From contig NZ_FNGO01000004.1 of the NCBI RefSeq assembly GCF_900103135.1, positions 1 to 64,000 on the forward strand: 64,000 bases of DNA, written 5' to 3'. Numbering within the stretch: the first letter of the stretch is position 1; each line of letters begins with the position of its first letter. The notes beneath the pieces were generated by a model that saw only the letters and a list, made by a program, of their open reading frames with translations, was not told the DNA's origin and made no database searches. Source of the stretch: Halarsenatibacter silvermanii (GTDB taxonomy: Bacteria > Bacillota > Halanaerobiia > Halanaerobiales > Halarsenatibacteraceae). Positions 25,740 to 35,310 of the stretch are shown here, piece after piece. The translations under genes and the position numbers were made by a program.

Positions 25740-26528
25740 TCAATCATTTATAATTGTCTCATCGATATCAAATTCCTGCTGTTTTTCCTGAGCGGAGCTT
25801 TCCTCTCCGTCCAAATTCTCCCCGTCCTTGTCTTCTGACTGGACACTCTCTCTTTCATTCGAGAATTTTCCGGCTTCAGCAGCATTATGGGAATCATTCC
25901 GAACAGATACGTCTTCAGACGGTGTATCTATAGAATCAGTCAGCTCTTCCATATCATTCATTATATCATCAAGTTTGTCTTCTTCATCAAAATCTATACT
26001 CTCCTCAATATCCTCCACCCCGGGAATATCCTCATAATCCTCATCCATAATTTCAATATAATCCTCGAGCATATTCTTAAATCTCCGCTTGAACTCCCTG
26101 CGTTTCTCTCTTATTCTTTCAGCCTCAGTCAGCTCTCCGCGGATCACACCTTTGGCTTCCCGCTTGAGTTCTTCAATTTTTCTTTTTTCATCCCTGATAT
26201 CTTCTCTGGCATTCTTCTTTATGAGATCTGCCTCGCGTTCAGCCTCTTTTATAATATTTTCGGCTTCACGGCGGGCCTGGTCCGTCTGGCGTCTGGCAGT
26301 CTCTCTCACGCTTTCCAGCGTTTCTTCCAGCTGTTCCTTAATATTTTCATAATTCTCGAGCTTTTCTTCCAGTTTTTCTTTTTCATCCTCAAGGGAGCTG
26401 TAATCTTTGAGCAATCTTTCGTAGGCCAGCCCCACCTCGTCCAGAAACTCATCTACCTGATCCTTATTATAACCAAAGGTGGACTTTTTAAACTCTTTAT
26501 TGTAAATATCCAGAGGTGAAAATTTCAA
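25740..26528 (-). CDS. divIVA: DivIVA domain cell division protein
   Basis: Membrane-curvature-sensing scaffold at poles and septa. The 262-residue product starts MKFSPLDIYNKEFKKSTFGYN, the lipid-binding DivIVA domain, followed by long coiled coil (30-150) and an unusually acidic 110-residue tail, longer than in Bacillus (164 residues). It is the last gene of the ftsZ-downstream group sepF-yggT-ylmH-divIVA. Confidence 0.93.
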   Translation of the reverse strand: MKFSPLDIYNKEFKKSTFGYNKDQVDEFLDEVGLAYERLLKDYSSLEDEKEKLEEKLENYENIKEQLEETLESVRETARRQTDQARREAENIIKEAEREADLIKKNAREDIRDEKRKIEELKREAKGVIRGELTEAERIREKRREFKRRFKNMLEDYIEIMDEDYEDIPGVEDIEESIDFDEEDKLDDIMNDMEELTDSIDTPSEDVSVRNDSHNAAEAGKFSNERESVQSEDKDGENLDGEESSAQEKQQEFDIDETIIND

Positions 26529-26559
26529 AAATATCCCTCCTCTTAATTTTCCTTATATT

Positions 26560-27348
26560 TCATGTAATCCTATCAATCTGCAGCTTTATCCGCCCGGAAT
26601 TGGATATCCCTCTCTTTTTTACTACCTTAAGTCTGCCTCTCCCTTTTACTGAGATAAGATCGCCAACGCTTACTTCGGCAGCCGGGTTTTTTTCCCGGAC
26701 CCAGTTAAGTTTTATTCTCCCCTCTTCTATGGCAGCCTTGCTGTTGCTGCGGGAATCACCGAATCCAGCGCTGAGTATAGCATCGAGTCTTTGAGAAGCC
26801 ACGCTGGTTTTAATTTCTTTGCGGTGTTTTTCTTCAAATATAATTTCATCACATTCCATCTTTTCAACTTCGACAGGGACTTCGTTTACTTTTTCCAGGT
26901 TGAATAAAATTTCCTTTTCTGCCTCCGGAACAGCCACCACCTGGGCTGTATCTCTGTAAATTATTATATCTCCAATCAACTCTCTTTTAATGCCCAGGCC
27001 CGTGAGGGCCCCCAGAAAATCTCCATGACCAACATTTACAAAATCAAAGTTGCCTTTAATTTTAAAGCAGGAAAGGGGCACGTTTTGATGCTCGGGAAAT
27101 AAATAAGCGGGAAATATAATCACTCTTTTTCTTTCAGCCTTATCATGCCCGCCTTCTGACAGGTAATTTATGTCCGCCAGCTGAGCCAGGATCTCTTCGG
27201 CTATTTTTGTCTCCCGGGGGTTTAAAAATTTTGTGGTGTGTTTATTGTTTCTTTCCTGAACTCTCTCGGCCAGATCCAGTATTCTTTCGCCCAATTTTAT
27301 ATCCTCTTCCCGCTGAAGATGGGAAAGGATTTTTTTCTCACTGCTCAA
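26560..27348 (-). CDS. ylmH: YlmH-type S4 RNA-binding protein
   Basis: A 262-residue protein with an N-terminal YlmH domain (GHGDFLGALTGLGIKRELIGDI) and a C-terminal S4 domain (SQRLDAILSAGFGDSRSNSKAAIEEGRIKLN). In Bacillus YlmH acts in rescue of stalled 50S peptidyl-tRNA, which would link it to rqcH here. It lies between yggT and divIVA as in other Firmicutes. Confidence 0.92.
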   Translation of the reverse strand: MSSEKKILSHLQREEDIKLGERILDLAERVQERNNKHTTKFLNPRETKIAEEILAQLADINYLSEGGHDKAERKRVIIFPAYLFPEHQNVPLSCFKIKGNFDFVNVGHGDFLGALTGLGIKRELIGDIIIYRDTAQVVAVPEAEKEILFNLEKVNEVPVEVEKMECDEIIFEEKHRKEIKTSVASQRLDAILSAGFGDSRSNSKAAIEEGRIKLNWVREKNPAAEVSVGDLISVKGRGRLKVVKKRGISNSGRIKLQIDRIT

Positions 27349-27392
27349 TAAAATCCTACCTCCATATTATCGACTATTTAAATTTGAATCTG

Positions 27393-27677
27393 TTAAAACA
27401 TCAAAGAGGTCAAAAGACTCATTATAATTCTCCTTATGAAACCGAGCAGCATAAAGGCTATCAGCGGAGAAAAATCTATTCCCATACCAGAAGAAGGTAT
27501 TATCTGCCTTATCGGTCTTAAAATCGGCTCTGTCACGCTGTAAACAAATGTGATCAGGCCGCGCCATCTGGAATTATAGGGAATTCCTCTACCCACCCAG
27601 GAGAGGATAACTCTGATCAATAATATCAGATAAAGTATATTGAAGAAAATATCAACGCTTCTTAAAAGCAATCTCAC
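27393..27677 (-). CDS. YggT family membrane protein
   Basis: A 94-residue protein with two membrane segments separated by the family motif LSWVGRGIPYNS...PILRPIRQIIPSSGMGIDFSP. Function is not firmly known; the gene is regularly next to sepF. GTG start behind GGAGGT. Confidence 0.9.
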   Translation of the reverse strand: MRLLLRSVDIFFNILYLILLIRVILSWVGRGIPYNSRWRGLITFVYSVTEPILRPIRQIIPSSGMGIDFSPLIAFMLLGFIRRIIMSLLTSLMF

Positions 27678-27701
27678 TGAATAACTACCTCCATATCTAT
27701 T

Positions 27702-28148
27702 TCATTCATCACTGTTATCTTCTTTTTCGGCATCAATAAATCCACCCCTTATCGCATTCTCTATTGCTCTGGCATCAACATCCATGCCGGGAGGAGCAAA
27801 TATAAATACCTGTGAACCGAGTTTTTGAGTATTCCCATTCAGGGCATAAACCGAGCCGCTGAGAAAATCAATAAGCCTTCTGGACAGATTTTTGTCTCTT
27901 TTTTCGAGGTTAAGGATAACTGCCCGGGAATTTTTCAGATCATCTACAATATCTCTCACCCCTTCAAAAGAATCGGGATTGTGTACAACCAGTTTGACAT
28001 CCTGAGTGCGGCTCAAATTGATGACCCGATCTTCTCCGGAGCCTTCAGCTTCGGGATTGGCCTGGTCTCTATTTTCCGGGGTCTCCCGTTCATTTTCCTT
28101 AAAGCCAAAAAATTCCATCACCCTGTTCCAGTAACTTTTTCCACTCAT
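27702..28148 (-). CDS. sepF: cell division protein SepF
   Basis: FtsZ partner that tethers Z-ring filaments to the membrane. The 148-residue product begins MSGKSYWNRVMEFFGF, the amphipathic membrane helix, and ends with the SepF core (DLKNSRAVILNLEKRDKNLSRRLIDFLSGSVYALNG). The ATG at 28148 follows AGGTGA; a GTG three codons earlier overlaps that site. Confidence 0.93.
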   Translation of the reverse strand: MSGKSYWNRVMEFFGFKENERETPENRDQANPEAEGSGEDRVINLSRTQDVKLVVHNPDSFEGVRDIVDDLKNSRAVILNLEKRDKNLSRRLIDFLSGSVYALNGNTQKLGSQVFIFAPPGMDVDARAIENAIRGGFIDAEKEDNSDE

Positions 28149-28177
28149 AATTATCACCTGCTTTTTTTATTAGGAGA

Positions 28178-28906
28178 TCAATATTGCCTCTCGCCGAAAA
28201 GTTCTCTTCCCAGCCGAATCATTGTAGCCCCCTCTTCTATCGCCACCTTATAATCATTGGTCATTCCCATTGAAAGCTCTGGCATTTCAAAACCTTTTTC
28301 TTCTGCCCGCCTGCGAAGATCAGCCAGTTTCTTAAAATCCTCCCTGGCCTCCTCGTTATCATCGTAATGAGGCACAAGCGTCATCAGTCCTTCGAAGCTG
28401 AGATTATCAAACTGCTCTGCTTTTTCCAGAAAAGGTATTAGGTCTTCTGGCATAAAGCCGAATTTGTTTTCATCCCTGGCTACATTAATCTGAATTAAAA
28501 CAGACATCTCCCGCTTATTTTTGGCCGCTCTTTTTTCTATCTCTTTGGCCAGGCGCAAGCTGTCAAGAGAATGAATCAAATTACAGTTATCCATTCTGGC
28601 CAGATATTTAACTTTGTTGCGCTGAAGATGCCCTACAAAATGCCAATCTATTTCTTCAGGCTGCTTCTCTTCTTTATCTCTGAGCTCCTGAACTCTGCTC
28701 TCACCGATAGCATGAACGCCCAGTTCCCTGACAAAATTTATCTTATTCAGCGATTGTCCCTTGCTTATAGCTACAAGTTTGATCTCATCGGCATTTCTTC
28801 CCGCGCTTTCGGCCGCTTCAATTATATTATCCTGTATCCTATAATAATTATCTTCTATTTCATCTTTTTCATCTCTGGAAAGCAAATTAATCAAGCCCCC
28901 TGCCAT
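28178..28906 (-). CDS. PLP homeostasis protein (YggS/PROSC family)
   Basis: Pyridoxal-phosphate-binding TIM-barrel protein without known catalysis. KLVAISKGQ holds the PLP lysine; MTLVPHYDD and ELSMGMTNDYKVAIEEGATMIRLGRELFG are family motifs. The start shown (ATG 28906, overlapping the upstream gene by 20 bp) has no good ribosome site; a TTG at 28891 or 28879 behind GGCAGGGGG fits better. Confidence 0.9.
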   Translation of the reverse strand: MAGGLINLLSRDEKDEIEDNYYRIQDNIIEAAESAGRNADEIKLVAISKGQSLNKINFVRELGVHAIGESRVQELRDKEEKQPEEIDWHFVGHLQRNKVKYLARMDNCNLIHSLDSLRLAKEIEKRAAKNKREMSVLIQINVARDENKFGFMPEDLIPFLEKAEQFDNLSFEGLMTLVPHYDDNEEAREDFKKLADLRRRAEEKGFEMPELSMGMTNDYKVAIEEGATMIRLGRELFGERQY

Positions 28907-29771
28907 AACTGATTTTAGATGGATTGGTAACTACCTGAGTGCCCAGTTCAAGTCCTTCCACGGCTGCTTTTTCTTCAGTTTCCGCGACAACAGTTACAGT
29001 TCTAAAACTCATTTTATCGTCATCTTCATAGACGAGAACTCCCCTGCCCCGCGGTGTGTTGAATAAAGCTGATTCCGGTATTATTATTCCACTATGAATA
29101 TCTTTTACAAGTTCTATCTCAACCCGGCGGGCGCTGAGCCAGCGATCATAAAAATCCTTAGTTTCGACCAGCAGAAGATCATTATTTTCTCCTGATACAG
29201 CTTCTTTTACTTCTGCCCGCAGCTCTCTGGAATCATCATCAGGACGTAATAGAACTTCCTCTCCCGTCTGAAATCTATCAGCCCAGTTCTCCGGAAGTGA
29301 CATAATCAGTTCATAAGATCTATTATCTACGATTCTAAAAAATACTTCTCCGGCTTCTATATCGACGCCTGTATGATAATGACGCTGATCTATAGAAATT
29401 TCCTCAAAGTCTATAGAGGTTTGAGCTTCTCCGAGATCTTCAAACTCTTTGTCCTCCATACCATCTATTGTATAACTAATTATTCCTGCTTTATCTGCGT
29501 AAACAGAGATATTATTTCCCTCTCCTTCTATGGCAGCGATCTTTTCGCCATAGGGAACAGCCTCCCCCTCTGCTATTTCAGTTTTAAGCTCGCCGGTCAG
29601 AGAAGCCGAAAAGGTTTTTTCATCTCTCAAAATTATCGCTGTAGCGCTGGTAGCCTCTTCCAGTTCGCCATAAGCAGCTATCTGCAGGTTAACATCAGTT
29701 CCCAGCAGACTGATTAAAAGACCCAGCAGCAAAGCCAGCAATAGAACAACTATAAAAATTTTGATCTTCAT
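28887..29771 (-). CDS. HlyD-like membrane-anchored protein
   Basis: A 294-residue protein with one N-terminal membrane helix (4-26) and an extracytoplasmic part that resembles HlyD/biotinyl-lipoyl-like adaptors: LRDEKTFSASLTGELKTEIAEGEAVPYGEKIAAIEG and a beta-barrel region ending GLELGTQVVTNPS. Such proteins often sit between pgeF and sepF in clostridial genomes. There is no exporter gene beside it, so a role in efflux is not supported. Confidence 0.7.
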   Translation of the reverse strand: MKIKIFIVVLLLALLLGLLISLLGTDVNLQIAAYGELEEATSATAIILRDEKTFSASLTGELKTEIAEGEAVPYGEKIAAIEGEGNNISVYADKAGIISYTIDGMEDKEFEDLGEAQTSIDFEEISIDQRHYHTGVDIEAGEVFFRIVDNRSYELIMSLPENWADRFQTGEEVLLRPDDDSRELRAEVKEAVSGENNDLLLVETKDFYDRWLSARRVEIELVKDIHSGIIIPESALFNTPRGRGVLVYEDDDKMSFRTVTVVAETEEKAAVEGLELGTQVVTNPSKISYGRGLD

Positions 29772-29777
29772 CCATAA

Positions 29778-30557
29778 TCACTCGTTTCTACTCTCAAAAG
29801 TCTTTGCTGTCAAAAGCAGAGCCGTCATTCTGCCGGCCTGTTCTCCTTCCCGTCGATATGAATAAAGCCTATCACAATCATACGTGCAGATATCTGAAAC
29901 AAAAATATTTTCAGAAGGAACTCCTGAGTTCACTGCCAGCAGATAATTGGCTTTTTTTAGGTCTAAATAAAATTCACTCGAAGTTTCGCCTTCGACGAAT
30001 ATTTCCTCAGAATAACCCCTCATAAAAACCGGCAATCTTTTCCAGAAAAGTTCATATACCCGACTATCGACCTGGTAGTTCTCCTGCTGGATGGCCGGAC
30101 CGATCGCGATTTTCAACCCCGAAAATGGGAGCAAATAGTCATATTTTAGACGTTCCAGAACCATACTTATTATAGCCCGGGTTGTTCCCTTCCACCCCGA
30201 ATGAACAATGGCTTTGATTTTAGAACTGGAATGATAGAGAAAAACTGGAACGCAGTCGGCAAAAAGCCCCTGAGGCAGACAGTTATTGTTCTGACAGATA
30301 ACAGCATCTGCGGGTATCGGCCTTTCATTATCATAGACACTGCCGCAATTCGGCTCCAAAATTTTAGCGCTGTGAATCTGCCCGGGTTGTACGATCTGCT
30401 CATGATCAATGTTTAATTCCTCGTATAATATTTTTCTCTGTTCGAGATCACTGTTAAACCCGTCGGACCTGCCGGAAATAAATGCTGCAGCCGAACCATC
30501 GGAATTAAAATTATATCTGAAATAATTTACTCTCTCACCCTCGATATATTCAAACAA
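29778..30557 (-). CDS. pgeF: purine nucleoside phosphorylase / peptidoglycan editing factor (YfiH, laccase-domain)
   Basis: The 259-residue product has the Cys/His metal site of the family: QIHSAKI, ADCVPVFLY, AIVHSGWKGTTR. Known members act on purine nucleosides and in E. coli edit mis-incorporated amino acids in wall precursors. It begins with TTG three bases past the ftsZ stop; the GAGGA ribosome site lies inside the end of ftsZ, so the two are tightly coupled. Confidence 0.9.
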   Translation of the reverse strand: MFEYIEGERVNYFRYNFNSDGSAAAFISGRSDGFNSDLEQRKILYEELNIDHEQIVQPGQIHSAKILEPNCGSVYDNERPIPADAVICQNNNCLPQGLFADCVPVFLYHSSSKIKAIVHSGWKGTTRAIISMVLERLKYDYLLPFSGLKIAIGPAIQQENYQVDSRVYELFWKRLPVFMRGYSEEIFVEGETSSEFYLDLKKANYLLAVNSGVPSENIFVSDICTYDCDRLYSYRREGEQAGRMTALLLTAKTFESRNE

Positions 30558-30559
30558 GT

Positions 30560-31648
30560 CTAGTCCTCGTTTTTGCGCAGAAAAGCGGGAACGTCCAGGT
30601 CATCTTCATCGAATGTATCTACACCCATTCTGGAAGACATATCCTCTTCCCCTCCTGTTTGCTGAACATCTCCGGCAGAAGGCATTCCATCCTTGTCAAA
30701 TCCGGTAGCTATAACCGTAACCATCACATCCTCTTCCATCTCTTCATCTATAACAGCTCCCAGAATAATATTGGCACCGGGATCAGATACATCCTTGACG
30801 ATACTGGCAGCTTCGTAGGCTTCGTGGATGCCAAGCTCTTCTCCGCCGGTTATATTTAAAAGAACTCCTCTTGCTCCGTCGACTGAAGCCTCCAGCAGAG
30901 GGGATTCGATGGCCTGCCGGGCTGCTTCTTCAGCTCTTTCCTCTCCCCGGGCCTGACCGATTCCCATAAGAGCGGTGCCTGCATCCTTCATAATGGTTTT
31001 AACATCTCCAAAATCCAGATTTATTATGCCGGTGATAGTTATCAAATCCGATATGCCCTGAACACCCTGACGGAGGACATTGTCGGCAATTTTGAAAGCC
31101 TCCATCAGGCTGGTCTTTTCCTCAGCCACCTCGAGCAATCTATCGTTAGGTATTACTATCAGAGTATCGACCTCTTCTTTGAGATCACCTATACCCTGCA
31201 GAGCATTATCCATGCGTTTTTGACCTTCAACCGAGAAAGGCTTGGTTACCACTCCCACAGTCAACGCACCCTGTTCCCGGGCGGCCCGGGCCACTATAGG
31301 CGAAGCACCGGTCCCTGTACCTCCACCCATACCTGCGGTAATAAAAACCATGTCAGACCCGGAAAGAGCTTCGGCGATCTCATCCTTGTTTTGCTCTGCT
31401 GCTTCTCTTCCTATCTCCGGATCGGAGCCAGCTCCCAGACCCTGGGTTATCTGTTCACCTATTCTAATGGTAACACCTGCATTCGATTCCATCAAAACCT
31501 GGGCGTCAGTATTGACCGCCAGGAATTCAACACCATCCAGCCCTTCCGCTATCATTCGATTTACAGCGTTATTGCCGCCGCCTCCAACACCAACCACTTT
31601 TATGTCTGCAAAATTTTCTGTTTCAGTACCTATATCAAACACAATCAA
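30560..31648 (-). CDS. ftsZ: cell division GTPase FtsZ
   Basis: Tubulin homologue forming the Z ring. The 362-residue product has [15 protein letters not shown], the tubulin signature [10 protein letters not shown], the T7-loop region [11 protein letters not shown] and a C-terminal peptide [11 protein letters not shown] that binds FtsA and SepF. The linker is short and acidic. TTG start behind AAAGGGGG. It ends the wall/division cluster; no spoIIGA-sigE-sigG follows. Confidence 0.97.
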   Translation of the reverse strand: MIVFDIGTETENFADIKVVGVGGGGNNAVNRMIAEGLDGVEFLAVNTDAQVLMESNAGVTIRIGEQITQGLGAGSDPEIGREAAEQNKDEIAEALSGSDMVFITAGMGGGTGTGASPIVARAAREQGALTVGVVTKPFSVEGQKRMDNALQGIGDLKEEVDTLIVIPNDRLLEVAEEKTSLMEAFKIADNVLRQGVQGISDLITITGIINLDFGDVKTIMKDAGTALMGIGQARGEERAEEAARQAIESPLLEASVDGARGVLLNITGGEELGIHEAYEAASIVKDVSDPGANIILGAVIDEEMEEDVMVTVIATGFDKDGMPSAGDVQQTGGEEDMSSRMGVDTFDEDDLDVPAFLRKNED

Positions 31649-31707
31649 AATTCCCCCTTTTCGTATAAAGCATCAGGATTATGTCCAGAATTTTGCCGGC
31701 CATGACT

Positions 31708-33012
31708 CTATTCAAAGAAACCTCCAAAAAATTTCTTCACTCTGCTAAAAAACTTTTCTACAGTTTTACTGCTGTCCTTTTTTGTCCCGCTCACTCGACT
31801 GCGTCCGGCTGAAGTATGTTCGAGAGCGTATTTGATCAGGCCTGCAGAGGTGGAATAAATCGGTCCGCAGGAATAATCACCGTTTTGCCCGTAAATAGGA
31901 CCTGAATTCAGCTCCGAAATCTTATCAGCCCAGACAGGCTCGCCGATTCTAGTAGGCAGATCGGTCACCTGAGAGGCGAGTTCACGGCTGCCGCTCAAAA
32001 GAGATGCTCCTCCGGTCAGAACCAGACCGGCCGGAGCTGGATTGTCGACGCCAATATTATCAATCTCCTTTCCGATCAGGTCAAATAATTCCTCCATTCT
32101 GTATCTTATGATCTGACATAAGTATCTGCGGGAAACCTGCATTGTCTCGCTGCCGCTGGCACTTCTTACTTCTACCCTGCTGTCTTCCTCTATTTCATCG
32201 ACATTTACTGAACCATGCTGTATTTTAATCTTTTCAGCTTCTGAACCGGAAATTTTCAACCCGACAGAAATATCATTGCTCACATGATCCCCGCCAACAG
32301 GCAGCACCGAGGTATATGCTATTTTATCTCCGACAAAAGCTATAAAATCTGTGGTTCCGCCCCCGATGTCAGCAAGGGCAACTCCCAAATTTCTCTCATC
32401 TCCGTTTAAAACCGCTTTGCTTGAAGCCAGCTGATCCAGAACCAGTTCTTCAATATCGACCCCGGCCTGATTTACACTTTTTATCAAATTCTTGATAGAC
32501 CCGACCGACCCCTTGACAATATGAGCATCAACCTCCAGCTGAAATCCCGACATTCCCTGAGGGTGTTTTATTCCTGCGGTGCCGTCAACAATATATTCTC
32601 CGGGAAGAGTATGTATAATCCTTTCCTTTTCGCCAACAGCACCTTCTTTTGCCTTCTCTATAACTCGCTCTATATCACTGTTCTTAATCTCTTCATCTCT
32701 GCCGCTTACTTCAACTGAACTCCGTTTGTTGACTGATTCGATATGAGAACCAGCAATTCCCACAAAAGCCGATTCAATTTCTACACCGGCCATTTCTTCA
32801 GCCTCTTCTACAGCTGATCTGATAGATTCCGCGGATTTTTCCAGATCTACAACTATTCCCTTTTTTAAACCCTCTGAAGAATGAAAACCCACCCCCAGAA
32901 TATCAACTTCGTCATAAAAACTTTCCTGCGGTGCCGGAGAAATTTCCGCTATCAAAGCACATATCTTTTTGGTACCGACATCTATGACTGAAATACAACC
33001 TTTTCTATTCAA
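31708..33012 (-). CDS. ftsA: cell division protein FtsA
   Basis: Actin-like protein anchoring FtsZ to the membrane. The 434-residue product has SVIDVGTKKICALI, the 1C subdomain, DIGGGTTDFIAF, VLTGGASLL and a C-terminal amphipathic tail (SRVKKFFGGFFE) for membrane binding. I choose TTG 33012, directly behind AAAGGGGGTAG, which gives the family N-terminus; an ATG-started frame to 33138 adds 42 unlikely residues. Confidence 0.95.
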   Translation of the reverse strand: MNRKGCISVIDVGTKKICALIAEISPAPQESFYDEVDILGVGFHSSEGLKKGIVVDLEKSAESIRSAVEEAEEMAGVEIESAFVGIAGSHIESVNKRSSVEVSGRDEEIKNSDIERVIEKAKEGAVGEKERIIHTLPGEYIVDGTAGIKHPQGMSGFQLEVDAHIVKGSVGSIKNLIKSVNQAGVDIEELVLDQLASSKAVLNGDERNLGVALADIGGGTTDFIAFVGDKIAYTSVLPVGGDHVSNDISVGLKISGSEAEKIKIQHGSVNVDEIEEDSRVEVRSASGSETMQVSRRYLCQIIRYRMEELFDLIGKEIDNIGVDNPAPAGLVLTGGASLLSGSRELASQVTDLPTRIGEPVWADKISELNSGPIYGQNGDYSCGPIYSTSAGLIKYALEHTSAGRSRVSGTKKDSSKTVEKFFSRVKKFFGGFFE

Positions 33013-33100
33013 AAATCTACCCCCTTTCGATGAATTTTGAACCGGGATGTTGATTTTTATGCAAATTATGCGCTCTAAAAACAAAAGCTGCTTAAAAAAG

Positions 33101-33200
33101 TTTTTCAGACAGAAATCCTTCCTTTCTATAAAGTTCAATAGATAAAATTATATTCCTCTCTGCATTGCTAAACTTTTGGATCAATTGCTGTCTGAAAAAA
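33101..33200. repeat. inverted repeat in the ftsQ-ftsA gap
   Basis: TTTTTCAGACAG at 33101-33112 and CTGTCTGAAAAA from 33188 to 33199 are exact complements 75 bases apart, occupying the only sizeable gap (190 bp) in this part of the cluster. No target duplication was found. It could be a leader structure for ftsA or an old small insertion. Confidence 0.45.
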
Positions 33201-33202
33201 GT

Positions 33203-33892
33203 TCACCTCTCTTTAATTACAGGCCGGGCAGGAGCCTGCAGATCGAGATATTCCAGCCGCGAGAGCAGCTCCGGATTCTCTTCGGCAAAAGAATTAAGCA
33301 CTCTCAACTTTTCATCGAGTTTTTGAACAGAACCTATCAGAATTTCTGCCCCGGAACTGAGAACCAGTTCAATTTTTCCTTTCGAAAAATCTACTTCCTC
33401 CAGGCGGTGACGCAGATCGGGATTTAAACTCTCCAGCTTTGATATCATGAGCTCAGCTTCTTCAGGAAAAACCAGTCTATCCCTGCGAAAATTGTAGGAG
33501 ATATTTTTCAGCACCGGAACCTGATATCTCCTCTGGTCTTTATCTTCAGCAATTATATAAAAATAACGGTTGAAAATCGTGTATTTTCCATCGATCTGCA
33601 GAGCAGCTACCGGCCTATTATAATCTACATTTATCACAACTCTTTGAGGCAGGTTTCTACTGACCTCGATTCCTTCTACATATGGATCCTCTCCGATCTT
33701 CTCTTTGAGCAGTTCGATGCCTTCCAGTCTGAAGATATTGCTGCCGATTATTTTTTCCATCTGCAGATTTTCGTCATCATAGCCCTCTATCTCCACTCTT
33801 CTGACCTCAAATAGACTGGAAGAAAGTATCAACCCCAGACCGAGCCCCAAAAAAACGGCCAGTATAAGCTTCCCGAAATTGTCCTTAATCAA
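33203..33892 (-). CDS. ftsQ: FtsQ/DivIB-type division protein
   Basis: Bitopic divisome protein that bridges FtsL and FtsI/W. The 229-residue product has a membrane helix at 8-28, a POTRA domain (VRRVEIEGYDDENLQMEKIIGSNIF...) and the beta domain with NRPVAALQIDGKYTIFN. Its start overlaps the murC stop by four bases. Confidence 0.9.
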   Translation of the reverse strand: MIKDNFGKLILAVFLGLGLGLILSSSLFEVRRVEIEGYDDENLQMEKIIGSNIFRLEGIELLKEKIGEDPYVEGIEVSRNLPQRVVINVDYNRPVAALQIDGKYTIFNRYFYIIAEDKDQRRYQVPVLKNISYNFRRDRLVFPEEAELMISKLESLNPDLRHRLEEVDFSKGKIELVLSSGAEILIGSVQKLDEKLRVLNSFAEENPELLSRLEYLDLQAPARPVIKER

Positions 33893-35307
33893 TCTTCCCT
33901 GCCCCTCATTTTTTCCAGCAGAGTTTCTCCAGCTTTATAAACATCTCCAGCTCCCAGGGTCAGAACCAGATCTCCTCCGTCAAGCCTATCCAGGAGAAAA
34001 TCAGCAGCCTCCTGAGGTGTGCCGGAGTATTTTGTCCAGCCATTGGAGCTGCCCTTTTCTTTTTTGATCTCCTCGATCAGCCTGCGGGAGTTAATACCTT
34101 CTATGGGTTTTTGGTTGGCCGGATAAATATCACAGACCAGCAGGTAATCAATACGGGATAGGGTACAGACAAAATCCGACCAGAGAGCTCTGGTTCTGGT
34201 AAATCTGTGTGGCTGAAAAATTGTAATAATTCGAGAGGGCTCAGACCGGGCTGCTGTCAAATAGGTGGCAAAAATTTCGGTTGGATGATGAGCATAATCA
34301 TCTATAACCTGAATATCATCAACCATTCCTTTTACCTCGAATCTTCTCTTAACACCTTTGAAGTTATCAAGCCCATCTTCGATGGCATTCCAATCCACCC
34401 CCGCTGCCCGGGCAGCAGCTGCTGCTGCCAGCGAATTAAGAACACTGCAGCGGCCGGGGAGGTTTACTCTCATATCTCTGCTGACATTTTTATTTTCGAT
34501 TTTGAACTGATAACTGGTTTTAAAATTTTTAGTTTTTACCTGATCGGCTTTATAATCCCCGCTGTTGATGCCGTAAGTGATGATATTTATATCTCTTTTT
34601 TCGGCATATGGTTTTATTTGAGTTCGAATCAGAGGGTCATCGCTGCAAAGTATCAAAAATCCTCCGGATTCAATACGATTTATAAATTCCTTCATCTTGT
34701 CGGCAATCTCTATTTCATCTTCATAAAAATTTAAATGTTCAGCTTCCAGATTGGTTATTATCGCCAGCCAGGGTGAATAATAAACCAGTGAACCATCGCT
34801 CTCATCCGCTTCGAATATGAAATGTTCTTCTTCTCCGGAAATATGATTGCTCTCAGCAGAGATCAGCTCTCCCCCCAGCATGACGCTGGGATCTCTGCCG
34901 GCCCTTAAAAAAATCTCGGTCAGCATAGCAGTTGTAGTAGTCTTGCCGTGGGTACCGCTCACCGCTATCTGCTTTTTATCAGCGGCCAGTCCCGCCAGAA
35001 ATTCTGCCCTGCTGATCACGGGAATACCCTTTTCGGCAGCCTGCTGAACCTCGCTGTTTCCTTCAGGAATTGCCGTCGATTTAACCAGCAGATCCTGATC
35101 ATCAATATTTTCCGGTTTATGTCCGATCGAAATATCTGCCCCTTTTTCAAGCAGGTTTGTGATCCTGCTGTTTTTCGTGATATCCGATCCGGTGACCTGC
35201 CCGCCTTCTTCCAGGTGCAAAGCCGCCAGTGCGCTCATTGATACTCCTCCCGCTCCTACAAAATGAACTCTATCATCTGGATCAACTTCGAAAGTAGATG
35301 AAACCAT
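33889..35307 (-). CDS. murC: UDP-N-acetylmuramate-L-alanine ligase
   Basis: Adds L-Ala to UDP-MurNAc. The 472-residue product has VHFVGAGGVSMSALA, the ATP loop SGTHGKTTTTAM, DESDGSL and DDYAHHPTEI. The N-terminus and length are standard. No murB lies in the cluster. Confidence 0.96.
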   Translation of the reverse strand: MVSSTFEVDPDDRVHFVGAGGVSMSALAALHLEEGGQVTGSDITKNSRITNLLEKGADISIGHKPENIDDQDLLVKSTAIPEGNSEVQQAAEKGIPVISRAEFLAGLAADKKQIAVSGTHGKTTTTAMLTEIFLRAGRDPSVMLGGELISAESNHISGEEEHFIFEADESDGSLVYYSPWLAIITNLEAEHLNFYEDEIEIADKMKEFINRIESGGFLILCSDDPLIRTQIKPYAEKRDINIITYGINSGDYKADQVKTKNFKTSYQFKIENKNVSRDMRVNLPGRCSVLNSLAAAAAARAAGVDWNAIEDGLDNFKGVKRRFEVKGMVDDIQVIDDYAHHPTEIFATYLTAARSEPSRIITIFQPHRFTRTRALWSDFVCTLSRIDYLLVCDIYPANQKPIEGINSRRLIEEIKKEKGSSNGWTKYSGTPQEAADFLLDRLDGGDLVLTLGAGDVYKAGETLLEKMRGRED

Positions 35308-35310
35308 AAT

